Assembly: GCA_002409145.1 (NCBI GenBank)
Contig: DHUL01000027.1
Span: 28,852 to 77,376 of the forward strand
DNA from: Bacteroidales bacterium UBA5235
GTDB lineage: Bacteria > Bacteroidota > Bacteroidia > Bacteroidales > VadinHA17
Direction of reading: 5' to 3'
DNA: 48,525 bases
Position numbers and translations under genes: made by a program. Below the pieces are notes generated by a model, which saw only the letters and a list, made by a program, of their open reading frames with translations, searched no databases and had not been told where the DNA came from. Position 1 is the first letter of the stretch, and every line of letters starts with the position of its first letter. Shown here piece by piece: positions 6,892 to 14,393 of this stretch.

Positions 6892-9600
6892 ATGGCTATG
6901 CATTTCATACGTTTGTTTATCAGCATCTTAAGCCTGACAGCGTTTATTCCACAGTCTTTTGCTAAGGATGTAACAGTAACGGGTACGGTTTCAGACCGGG
7001 GCGGAGCTCCCGTAATGAATTCGCGCGTCTCCTTCTTCCTGAATTCCAGGGAGTTCAGGGTAATCACAGGAACTGACGGCCGGTATTCTGTAAAGATAAC
7101 CGGTTTATATTCTGACATAGCCGGGGAGTTCATAGCCGGCACTCCCTATCCAAACCCGTTCAACAACAGCGTCAACATCCCTTTTATTATCAACATTCAG
7201 GGTGACATAATGCTTACCATATACAACCTGGCCGGAGAGAAGGTAAGGATAATGGTCTTTCCTGATGTTTTGCCAGGCAGCTACAATGCCATCTGGGACG
7301 GATGCGGGCAGAACAATGCCCCGATGAGTGCCGGGTTATATATCTACGCCATCACTTTCAAAGGCCGGTCATACAGCGGAAGGCTCGTCAAGGCTTACGA
7401 TGATGCCTCTGCCTCCGCCGGAAGCAGGCTGGAACCTGTTATGATGCCACCTGAGGTTACCCCCCCCGGGCCTGAGCTGCGGTTCCCGGTTACCGCTGAG
7501 GTGACAGCCCCGGACTACTACCCGGTAAGACTTACTGACATCACCCTTGCGAGGGATACTGTCATCGACTTCATTCTGACGCGTAAAAATGCGATACCTT
7601 TTACCGTATCAGGAAATTATATCGCCAGATATCTCGGCGATGAATACGAGCAAATGATCCTCAAGGGGGTTAATCTCGGATCGTCGCCACCCGGATACTT
7701 CCCCGGCGAGATTGCATACGCCATTGCGGCAGAGACCTATGAGAGATGGATAAACCGGATGGGAGAGGCAGGATTCAATTCGTTAAGGGTCTATACACTT
7801 CATCCTCCGGTCTTCTATGAGAAACTTGCTGAGTACAACCAGCGTAATCCGGACAGGCCACTGCTGCTCTTCCAGGGTATATGGCTCGAGGAGGTTGAGG
7901 ATGGCTCTGATCCCGGGTGCTATGATCTTGTCAGGCGCCGGTCAGCATTCAGTACGGAGATTGCAGAGGTGATCGACTGCATCCACGGTAATGCGGATAT
8001 TGCTTTCAGGTATGGCAAGTCATACGGCATTTACAGGACTGATATCTCGCAATGGACTGCAGGATATATAATAGGCCGCGAGGTTGCTCCGCAGGAAATA
8101 GATTCAACGAATAAATTTCACCCGGGCAACACCTCCTATTCGGGGACACGTTTCAGCATCAGCGGCAGCACGGCTTCAGAAGCTTTTATTACAGAGATGC
8201 TTGACAGGGTGGTGGTTTTTGAGGAGAATGAGTACTCAGTAAGCAGGCCGGTCAGTTTTTCGAGCTGGCCTACGCTTGACCCTCTTGAGCATCCCACGGA
8301 GATCTTTACCGATGAGGATGTGACCTCATTTGATATTACGAAAATTACCCGCAGCGGAGGGCCCGGCCTCTTTGCCAGTTATCACGCCTATCCGTATTAT
8401 CCCAATTTTATCAGCCAGGAGCCTTCTTACCTTGGTTACAGGGACAGCCAGGGCCCCAACAGCTATTCAGGGTATCTCACTGCCATGAAGAATCACTACA
8501 GCAACATGCCACTTGTGATAGCAGAGTTTGGCGTTCCCTCAAGCTGGGGCAGCGCCCACCAGTCGTACAGTTCCATGGATCACGGCGGTAACTCGGAGAA
8601 ACAGCAGGGACAGATGAATATGCGGATGATGCATAACATGCTCGATGCCGGCTGTGCCGGAGGATTCATGTTCGCGTGGATGGACGAGTGGTTCAAGCCT
8701 ACGTGGATAGTTCTTTACCAGGAGGCTTACGGTGTTAACGCTGGAGGGGAGACAATACCCACACGCCAGCTATGGCATAACGAGACATCTCCCGAACAGT
8801 GCTTCGGTCTCATGGCCTTCGATCAGAAAGAAACACCCGGTTTTGTGCCATACAATACTGATCAGCCGTCAGGCCCCGTGAACTCTGTCAGGGCAACACA
8901 TGACGAGGGATTCCTGTATCTTGAGATCAACACAGCCACGGACCTGGTTCCTGCCGATGAATTCATGGTGGCTTTTGACACCTACCTCGGCAATACAGGT
9001 GAATCAACACTGCCCAACGGTGCTGTCACCGGAAACAGGGCAGAGTTCCTGCTCACTTTCGCCCTTGATGATGATACGGCCCTGCATCATGTGACAGAGG
9101 CGTATGACATGAACGGACTGACGGTGCGCTTCAACCTCACTGACCCGGTTCAGAAGTTTAAAAGCACAACTACCGACGGCGCCCCGTGGAAGCTGATGCG
9201 TTGGACAAATGACGGTTTCGAGCTTACATACCAGGATATTGGAAAGGTGCCGCTTGAACATGCCCCGGCCTTTACTGAAGGAGACAGGGCTGCTGTGGCC
9301 TGGAATGGCCGGAAAATTATGATCAGGTTGCCATGGACCATGCTTTATTTCTTTGACCCGACCCAGATGACTGTCAACGACGGCGCCATACCATACAACG
9401 AAGGTTACAGTTTTGAGATCATCACTGCGCAATCTGACGGGATAGCAGTCTCTGTCTGGCACAAGGATGTTGTCACCAACGCAACAACCAGGTACAGCTG
9501 GCCGAAGTGGCTGACGGTACCACAGACTGTGGAAAGGGAAAAGGAGTCACTTCATATTATAGAGGAAGGACTCGCCGTGATTCCGGGTTATGTGGAATAA
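6892..9600 (+). CDS. Secreted glycoside hydrolase-like protein with internal FlgD/T9SS-type Ig domain
   Basis: This protein of 902 residues (counted from the ATG at 6892) begins with a signal peptide ending near Ala24. A carboxypeptidase-regulatory-like beta domain (about 26-75) leads into a FlgD/T9SS-like Ig domain (about 84-168) with the typical YPNPFN start, a TIYNLAGEKV strand and an AGLYIYAI end. A second beta segment (about 195-230) precedes a TIM-barrel region (about 255-635) resembling clan GH-A hydrolases. MILKGVNLGSS starts it; Glu397 (GREVAPQE) and Glu545 (VIAEFGVP) are candidate acid/base and nucleophile. A C-terminal DOMON-like beta domain (about 660-880) follows. The substrate is unknown. 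It ends 6 bp from the convergent glycosyltransferase gene, so it may trim or release that polysaccharide. It has no C-terminal sorting domain. ATGs at 6799 and 6856 are alternative starts. Confidence 0.7.
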   Translation: MAMHFIRLFISILSLTAFIPQSFAKDVTVTGTVSDRGGAPVMNSRVSFFLNSREFRVITGTDGRYSVKITGLYSDIAGEFIAGTPYPNPFNNSVNIPFIINIQGDIMLTIYNLAGEKVRIMVFPDVLPGSYNAIWDGCGQNNAPMSAGLYIYAITFKGRSYSGRLVKAYDDASASAGSRLEPVMMPPEVTPPGPELRFPVTAEVTAPDYYPVRLTDITLARDTVIDFILTRKNAIPFTVSGNYIARYLGDEYEQMILKGVNLGSSPPGYFPGEIAYAIAAETYERWINRMGEAGFNSLRVYTLHPPVFYEKLAEYNQRNPDRPLLLFQGIWLEEVEDGSDPGCYDLVRRRSAFSTEIAEVIDCIHGNADIAFRYGKSYGIYRTDISQWTAGYIIGREVAPQEIDSTNKFHPGNTSYSGTRFSISGSTASEAFITEMLDRVVVFEENEYSVSRPVSFSSWPTLDPLEHPTEIFTDEDVTSFDITKITRSGGPGLFASYHAYPYYPNFISQEPSYLGYRDSQGPNSYSGYLTAMKNHYSNMPLVIAEFGVPSSWGSAHQSYSSMDHGGNSEKQQGQMNMRMMHNMLDAGCAGGFMFAWMDEWFKPTWIVLYQEAYGVNAGGETIPTRQLWHNETSPEQCFGLMAFDQKETPGFVPYNTDQPSGPVNSVRATHDEGFLYLEINTATDLVPADEFMVAFDTYLGNTGESTLPNGAVTGNRAEFLLTFALDDDTALHHVTEAYDMNGLTVRFNLTDPVQKFKSTTTDGAPWKLMRWTNDGFELTYQDIGKVPLEHAPAFTEGDRAAVAWNGRKIMIRLPWTMLYFFDPTQMTVNDGAIPYNEGYSFEIITAQSDGIAVSVWHKDVVTNATTRYSWPKWLTVPQTVEREKESLHIIEEGLAVIPGYVE

Positions 9601-9606
9601 GGCAAT

Positions 9607-11019
9607 TCAGCCTTCTTTCTTCTTCTTGTTCTGGAATCCGCTTCTTTCGGCCTTGCCCCAGCCCTTCTTTCCGCGCAGTGATTCAAGATTGCCCCTGACA
9701 GCGAAATAGGTATGGACCGGGTAGAAGAAGGGTTCGAGCATGGCTGTGCCTATCAGCCGGAGCACATCACGTTTCCTGCGGTACTTATGGAAGGTTATCT
9801 CCTCAAAGAGTACAGCCCATGTGGTAAGGCTCACAGCAAAGCTGTAGACGAAGAGGAAGAGCAGCAGGAAGAACGGCCAGTTCAGTGCACCGGTAATTGC
9901 AAGATATATTGAGTAAATGATTCCCAGAAATGCAATCAGTGGTGCTGCCCATTCAAACATGAGCCAGTAGGGATAGCCAAGAAGCCCCAGCCTCCCGTAT
10001 TTCACGTTAAGCATCATCTTCCTGTGAGCCCAGAGTGACTCAATAAGACCTCTCGTCCACCTGGTCCTCTGTTTACGCATCGACCTCAGGTCTGTGGGGA
10101 CTTCGGTCCAGCATAACGGGTCAGGTATATAGGTAACCTCGTAATTCTGCTTGTGCTCAGCCATATAGCGCCTCATCCTGAGCACCAGTTCCATGTCTTC
10201 CCCAACGGTCTTGACGTTGTAACCACCTGCCCTGATTACCGTTTCGCGGTCAAACATGCCCATAGCCCCTGAAATCAACATCAGTCCGTCAAGATGACTC
10301 CATGCCATACGGCCGAGGAGGAATGCACGGGTATAGTCTAGCACCTGCAGTCTGGGCAGGAACTTCTTCGGCAGGTTGATCTGACGAATGTGACCACGCT
10401 CTACATCACATGAGTTGACAATACGAATGACACCACCCGTACCTATGACCTTCTTTTCCTTCTCCTCGAGGAAGGGCTTGACGAGTTTAAGGATTGAGTC
10501 GGGTTCGATGATCGAGTCGGCATCAATTGTCACTATCAGGTTGCTGCGGCTGATATTGATACCGGCATTAAGTGAGTCGGCCTTCCCTCCATTGTTCTTG
10601 TCAATGACAGTAAGCCTGTTATAGGCCGGGTCCTTTGAACGGTAGACACCCCTGATCCTTTCGCATGGAATCCGGTAGTCAAAATAATAATTGACCCTGA
10701 CGAGTTCATAGGCATCCCTGATCTTTGAGAAGGTATCATCGGTTGATCCGTCGTTGACGATAATTACCTCGAAGTTGTTATAGTAGAGTGACAACAGTGT
10801 GCGGACGTTGTCAATGATGGTCTTCCCCTCATTGAATGCCGGCGCTATGATGGTGATCCTTGGGCTCAGGGGAGATAGGACGAGTGAATTGTAATTGACA
10901 TAACTGTTCTTTCGCAGGTACTTCCTCAGAGCCAGGGCAGAGTGTATGCCAAGGAGAAGGTAAGTCGCAAAGAGGACCAGGGTCAGCCAGAATATCAGAT
11001 GTGCGAAAATGAATCCCAT
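9607..11019 (-). CDS. Processive family 2 glycosyltransferase (polysaccharide synthase)
   Basis: This 470-residue inner-membrane enzyme has one N-terminal membrane helix (about 5-27), a cytoplasmic GT-A domain (about 53-330) and C-terminal helices (about 351-372, 380-405, 425-440). All signatures of processive GT2 synthases (PgaC, NodC, hyaluronan synthase type) are present: NDGSTDD at 89-95, DAD at 166-168 for UDP-sugar and metal, GED at 273-275 as catalytic base region, and QRTRW at 317-321. It should polymerise an activated sugar and export the chain through the membrane; the sugar is not predictable here. No PilZ domain is attached. It is last in the operon receiver-YaiO-SPOR/HEAT-GT2, starting 5 bp after the HEAT gene. 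The tail is lysine-rich (NKKKKEG). Confidence 0.9.
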   Translation of the reverse strand: MGFIFAHLIFWLTLVLFATYLLLGIHSALALRKYLRKNSYVNYNSLVLSPLSPRITIIAPAFNEGKTIIDNVRTLLSLYYNNFEVIIVNDGSTDDTFSKIRDAYELVRVNYYFDYRIPCERIRGVYRSKDPAYNRLTVIDKNNGGKADSLNAGINISRSNLIVTIDADSIIEPDSILKLVKPFLEEKEKKVIGTGGVIRIVNSCDVERGHIRQINLPKKFLPRLQVLDYTRAFLLGRMAWSHLDGLMLISGAMGMFDRETVIRAGGYNVKTVGEDMELVLRMRRYMAEHKQNYEVTYIPDPLCWTEVPTDLRSMRKQRTRWTRGLIESLWAHRKMMLNVKYGRLGLLGYPYWLMFEWAAPLIAFLGIIYSIYLAITGALNWPFFLLLFLFVYSFAVSLTTWAVLFEEITFHKYRRKRDVLRLIGTAMLEPFFYPVHTYFAVRGNLESLRGKKGWGKAERSGFQNKKKKEG

Positions 11020-11024
11020 GGTTT

Positions 11025-12764
11025 TCAGTATATCCTGCGGTCAAGCACGTGCCTGACAATTATATTATAGTTCTTGTACTCTGATTTCATCACCTTGACA
11101 AGGGCTTGTACACCAACCTCACCCATGTTTTCTATGGCCTTCACAGCCTCTATCTGCAGTTGTACATCATCCTCCTTGTCAAGCACCAGCTTGAGGAATC
11201 CGAGCATGGATGACTCCGGCATCTTGCCCATTGACTTTACAATCTCAAGGCAGTTGTTATACTCCTGGAATTTGTACATGCGTTTCATAGTCTCCAGTGT
11301 TGTTTTCATTCCAAGGTCACCCGCCACCTCCACAGCAAGTCTGCTGACCCGCGGTTCACGGTGAAGCAGAACTTTTCTGATCTCCGGTTCAGCTTCCATC
11401 TGCCTGAACTCCCTTATCATCCTGAGGGCGAACATGACCACTGTGGGATTCTCCGACGAGAGCCATCTCTGGAAATCAGGTACCGGAAGATCGTGTTGCA
11501 GTATAAGATCATGAAGGGTAATCTGTTCCCAGAGTGAGAACGGCCTCTTCAGGTGTGACAGGAAGTCAAAGTGATCCTTATCGCTCAGGCGTACCAGGGC
11601 TATCTGTGCCTCCATCCGGAGGATCTCATTCCTGGAGTTGAGTGATTTGTACATTTCATCATTCCCATCTCTGATTCCCATGAAAGCCAGTTCGCGGAAG
11701 CCCTTGATCCTCTTGTGCCAGCGGCGGCTGTGGGCCCTCTCAAGTGAATCCTCTTCAAGTTTCAGTTCCAGGTAAAGCTTCGTAAGCTTCTCCCGGGAAT
11801 CACCCTTCAGATTCACGCTCACGTCAATCATCTGGTCAATAAGCACCTGCCTGCGGTAGTTATCTGATGCAATCTTTCTGAAAGGTTCGGGACCGCTGCT
11901 GCCGAACAGATAATCAATAATGAGCGCCTGGTACTGTTCAAGAAGGTATTGTCTCAGTTTTGCCTCCTTCTCCATCCGTCTTCTGTTAAGGAGAATCACC
12001 AGCAGGAGGATCAGCATTGTTGCCAGGGATGCAATAATTGTAATAATAAGGGCATTCACCAGCGCCACAGATTTTCCAAAGTAATTGTACCTGGTCAACC
12101 ATGGGTTGCTGCCATTGAAAAGGAAGAACTTCCTCAGTCTGTCTACTGTAGTCTGTGCTTCAGCGGGTTCTGTATCTTCCGTGGTGATTGCCTGTGGTTC
12201 AGCCCGTAACTCCTGCGCCTGTATTAATGCTGTGTCAGGTACCAATTCAGGTTTGGCATTGGCTGATTGACTGACTGAATCCTGAGAGATTCCGGTTTCC
12301 CGGGCTTTTTCTGAACTGGTGTCTGTTGTTGAAACCGGATTATTGCCTGCAGGCTTTTTAATTTCTTCTGCAGGCGCTTTCACTTTCCGCTCTCCATGGA
12401 ATGCAACAGGAATAAAAAGGCATGGTGCCTCTCCTCTCAGTGAGCTGTTTATGAATACCTTGAACAAATCACCATCTTCGATAACGTCCACGGTGAGACC
12501 TGTCATCCCTGCAATCCTGTTGCTGAGTGCCTCGGCATAGGAACGGTGGGTGAATGCTCCCATCTGTATGGCATAATTGCCGCCGGCCAGCGACACCAGC
12601 CCGCCAACAGTAAGTTCCGACGGGAAAGTGGAGAGGACGGGCAGGGCTGGCTCCATGGAGTGTGAGCGAACGGAGTCGAAACTGTTCTCTTCAGACGGAC
12701 TGAAGCCCTGCAATGTTAAAGCGGTGACGACAAAGGCAATTACTATAGTCATTGTCTTCTTCAT
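11025..12764 (-). CDS. SPOR domain, transmembrane helix and HEAT-repeat protein
   Basis: This 579-residue protein combines parts on both sides of the inner membrane. Residues 1-20 form a signal or anchor sequence. Residues 61-112 are a SPOR-like domain (YAIQMGAFTHRSYAEAL, then a strand ending FKVFIN). About 128-210 is a low-complexity Ser/Thr/Glu/Ala linker, and 233-260 is a strong membrane helix followed by Arg-Arg-Arg. The remaining 300 residues are helical HEAT-like repeats, predicted cytoplasmic. SPOR domains bind denuded peptidoglycan glycan; here it could bind wall or the exported polysaccharide, while the HEAT part could contact the synthase (inference). Its ATG overlaps the YaiO stop by 4 bp and the synthase begins 5 bp after its end, so the three are translationally linked. 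Confidence 0.75.
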   Translation of the reverse strand: MKKTMTIVIAFVVTALTLQGFSPSEENSFDSVRSHSMEPALPVLSTFPSELTVGGLVSLAGGNYAIQMGAFTHRSYAEALSNRIAGMTGLTVDVIEDGDLFKVFINSSLRGEAPCLFIPVAFHGERKVKAPAEEIKKPAGNNPVSTTDTSSEKARETGISQDSVSQSANAKPELVPDTALIQAQELRAEPQAITTEDTEPAEAQTTVDRLRKFFLFNGSNPWLTRYNYFGKSVALVNALIITIIASLATMLILLLVILLNRRRMEKEAKLRQYLLEQYQALIIDYLFGSSGPEPFRKIASDNYRRQVLIDQMIDVSVNLKGDSREKLTKLYLELKLEEDSLERAHSRRWHKRIKGFRELAFMGIRDGNDEMYKSLNSRNEILRMEAQIALVRLSDKDHFDFLSHLKRPFSLWEQITLHDLILQHDLPVPDFQRWLSSENPTVVMFALRMIREFRQMEAEPEIRKVLLHREPRVSRLAVEVAGDLGMKTTLETMKRMYKFQEYNNCLEIVKSMGKMPESSMLGFLKLVLDKEDDVQLQIEAVKAIENMGEVGVQALVKVMKSEYKNYNIIVRHVLDRRIY

Positions 12765-13852
12765 TTCGCCTTTCCGATACCTCTTATTAAACCTATATTA
12801 CCTTCAAACCTGCTGCGGTTTGATGTTGTGTTGTACTTTTCGTATGAGTACCCTGCACCTACCCTGAAAGACCACCAGGGATTGATCTGGTTGAACCATG
12901 TCAGCCTGACGGAGGAGGCCTTCTGCCGTTCGAGGTCAGTGATGATGTCATAGGGCTCATCCGGAGCCGTCCCTGTACCTAGAGTGAGCTGAACGTAGTC
13001 AGTTGCACCGAGGTATCTCCTGGCATTGATGAAGAATGAGGTTGTGACCCCGATATCCTTGAAATGGAAATAGACTCTTCCGGAGAACCAGTATTTTGCC
13101 AGGTATTTTTCCAGGGAGACTGTTCCGAGAAAGATATTATGGTCAAAGTAGTAATAGTTGACACCGGCTGATACAGCCAGCCCTGCCGGGAGGGTCTGCC
13201 ACAGTTCGAGTGCAGCCCTGTGCCGTGGGAACCAGGGACCGTCACTGTATGCGTATGCAACATATGCATAGTTATTCCTGGTCAGTTCAGGCCACGCTTC
13301 TGCAGCGAACTGAAAGTCATCACCGGCGGTGCCGGAAGGAGGTCCCGCATTAATGTGTCCGTAATTTACGGATGCCACGACGGTTCCCCGGGAGAAGCGG
13401 TGACCGGCGCCAAGGGAAAAGACCTGCCATAAACGTTCATAAGGCTCGTTGTAGGTATCGAACATGTAACCTGCCCTGATGTCTGTCGGGGCTGTTACCT
13501 GTTGAGACCTGTCGCGTGACCATCTGCGTATGTCAGCCATGGCAGAGAGTGCGTCGTTGTTATCCGGTTCAGAGGTAAGAAGGGTGTCAATCACGGCTGC
13601 AGCTTCATTATACCGTCCCTGCCAGGCAATAATACGGCCCAGGAGAACACGGGCATCACCATAACCCGGAAATTCTTTCACAAGAAGCCTGGCGGCAGGC
13701 TCAGCATCCGCATATTTGCCGTCAAATGCAAGGATTCGTATTCTGGCATACTCTTCTTCAGGATTGGTGATCGTCTGCGACAGGAGCATGCCGGCAGTCA
13801 TGCACAACATGACCATGACAATTAAAACTCTTATGTTACTCTTGCGCCCCAT
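12761..13852 (-). CDS. YaiO-family outer-membrane beta-barrel with TPR domain
   Basis: This 363-residue protein has a signal peptide (residues 1-25), a TPR-like helical part (about 32-115, with FDGKYADAEPAARLLVKEFP and GRYNEAAAVIDTLLTSEPDN as two repeats) and a beta-barrel of alternating aromatic strands from about 125 to the end. This layout fits the YaiO family and recalls PgaA, BcsC and AlgK/AlgE, where TPRs plus an outer-membrane porin export a polysaccharide. The export role is inferred from its place between a receiver gene and a GT2 synthase. It begins 3 bp after the receiver gene and its stop overlaps the next start by 4 bp. The terminal residues (GIGKAK) lack the usual aromatic barrel end, which is slightly odd. 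Confidence 0.8.
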   Translation of the reverse strand: MGRKSNIRVLIVMVMLCMTAGMLLSQTITNPEEEYARIRILAFDGKYADAEPAARLLVKEFPGYGDARVLLGRIIAWQGRYNEAAAVIDTLLTSEPDNNDALSAMADIRRWSRDRSQQVTAPTDIRAGYMFDTYNEPYERLWQVFSLGAGHRFSRGTVVASVNYGHINAGPPSGTAGDDFQFAAEAWPELTRNNYAYVAYAYSDGPWFPRHRAALELWQTLPAGLAVSAGVNYYYFDHNIFLGTVSLEKYLAKYWFSGRVYFHFKDIGVTTSFFINARRYLGATDYVQLTLGTGTAPDEPYDIITDLERQKASSVRLTWFNQINPWWSFRVGAGYSYEKYNTTSNRSRFEGNIGLIRGIGKAK

Positions 13853-13855
13853 ATC

Positions 13856-14218
13856 CTAAACTACTGCTACTGCGGCCCTGATTTTCCTCAGAAGATCGTC
13901 CGGATCGAACGGTTTGGTGAGGTAACCACTTACTTTCATCTCGCCGGCCTGTCTACGGATCTGTGGATCACTGAAGGCGGAGACGATAAGTACCGGCGTC
14001 TGCTTCTTCAGTTCCGTACGAAGGTATCTGATCACCTCAAGACCACTGTGATAGGGCATATGGATGTCAACGATGGCAAGATCAAAGTCAGACTTCTGCA
14101 GGGCTTCGATAGCCCTGTTACCATCACCTGCGGTAACCGGCTCATATCCTTCCTTCTCTATGACAACAGACATTGCCCTTGAAACCATCAGATTATCTTC
14201 GCAGATAAGTATTCTCAT
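13856..14218 (-). CDS. Stand-alone response-regulator receiver protein
   Basis: This 120-residue protein is a bare CheY-like receiver without an output domain. The acidic pocket Glu7-Asp8, phospho-acceptor Asp51, Ser80 (the usual Thr/Ser switch) and Lys102 in the KPF motif are all present, so it should be phosphorylated by a histidine kinase. It is first in the operon with YaiO, SPOR/HEAT and GT2, separated from yaiO by 3 bp. Being co-expressed with a polysaccharide machine, it may control the machine by protein contact instead of transcription; that is an inference. No histidine kinase is adjacent; the kinase at 33430 is 19 kb away and not obviously a partner. Confidence 0.93.
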   Translation of the reverse strand: MRILICEDNLMVSRAMSVVIEKEGYEPVTAGDGNRAIEALQKSDFDLAIVDIHMPYHSGLEVIRYLRTELKKQTPVLIVSAFSDPQIRRQAGEMKVSGYLTKPFDPDDLLRKIRAAVAVV

Positions 14219-14245
14219 AATTTATTCTGTTCTCTGCCCCCGCTA

Positions 14246-14260
14246 CCGTTATAATAACGG
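14246..14260. promoter_or_regulatory. Perfect inverted repeat upstream of the receiver operon
   Basis: CCGTTAT-A-ATAACGG is a perfect 7-bp inverted repeat with one central base, 28 bp upstream of the receiver ATG. It could be an operator of the polysaccharide operon, or a small hairpin ending the upstream operon. No T-run follows in the minus direction, which favours an operator. Confidence 0.4.
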
Positions 14261-14346
14261 AGCAAATTGTCCTTCCTTATGCAGGGCGGTCAAAAATGAT
14301 ACTTTTTATGTTGCGTTCAAAATTCAGACGTCATCAATTTGACATT

Positions 14347-14368
14347 TGTTGATTAATTGTTGATTAAT
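14347..14368. repeat. 11-bp tandem duplication downstream of the DUF1080 gene
   Basis: Two perfect copies of TGTTGATTAAT lie at 14347-14357 and 14358-14368, about 26 bp past the stop of the minus-strand HEAT/DUF1080 gene. It resembles the other short arrays at gene 3' ends in this window. Confidence 0.8.
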
Positions 14369-14393
14369 ACGCCATTGCGGCATGACAAAAAAA

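Noticed and set aside
9004..9462. Open frame on the minus strand inside the GH-like gene
   Set aside because: It has no domain features, and the plus-strand frame has a continuous recognisable domain order.
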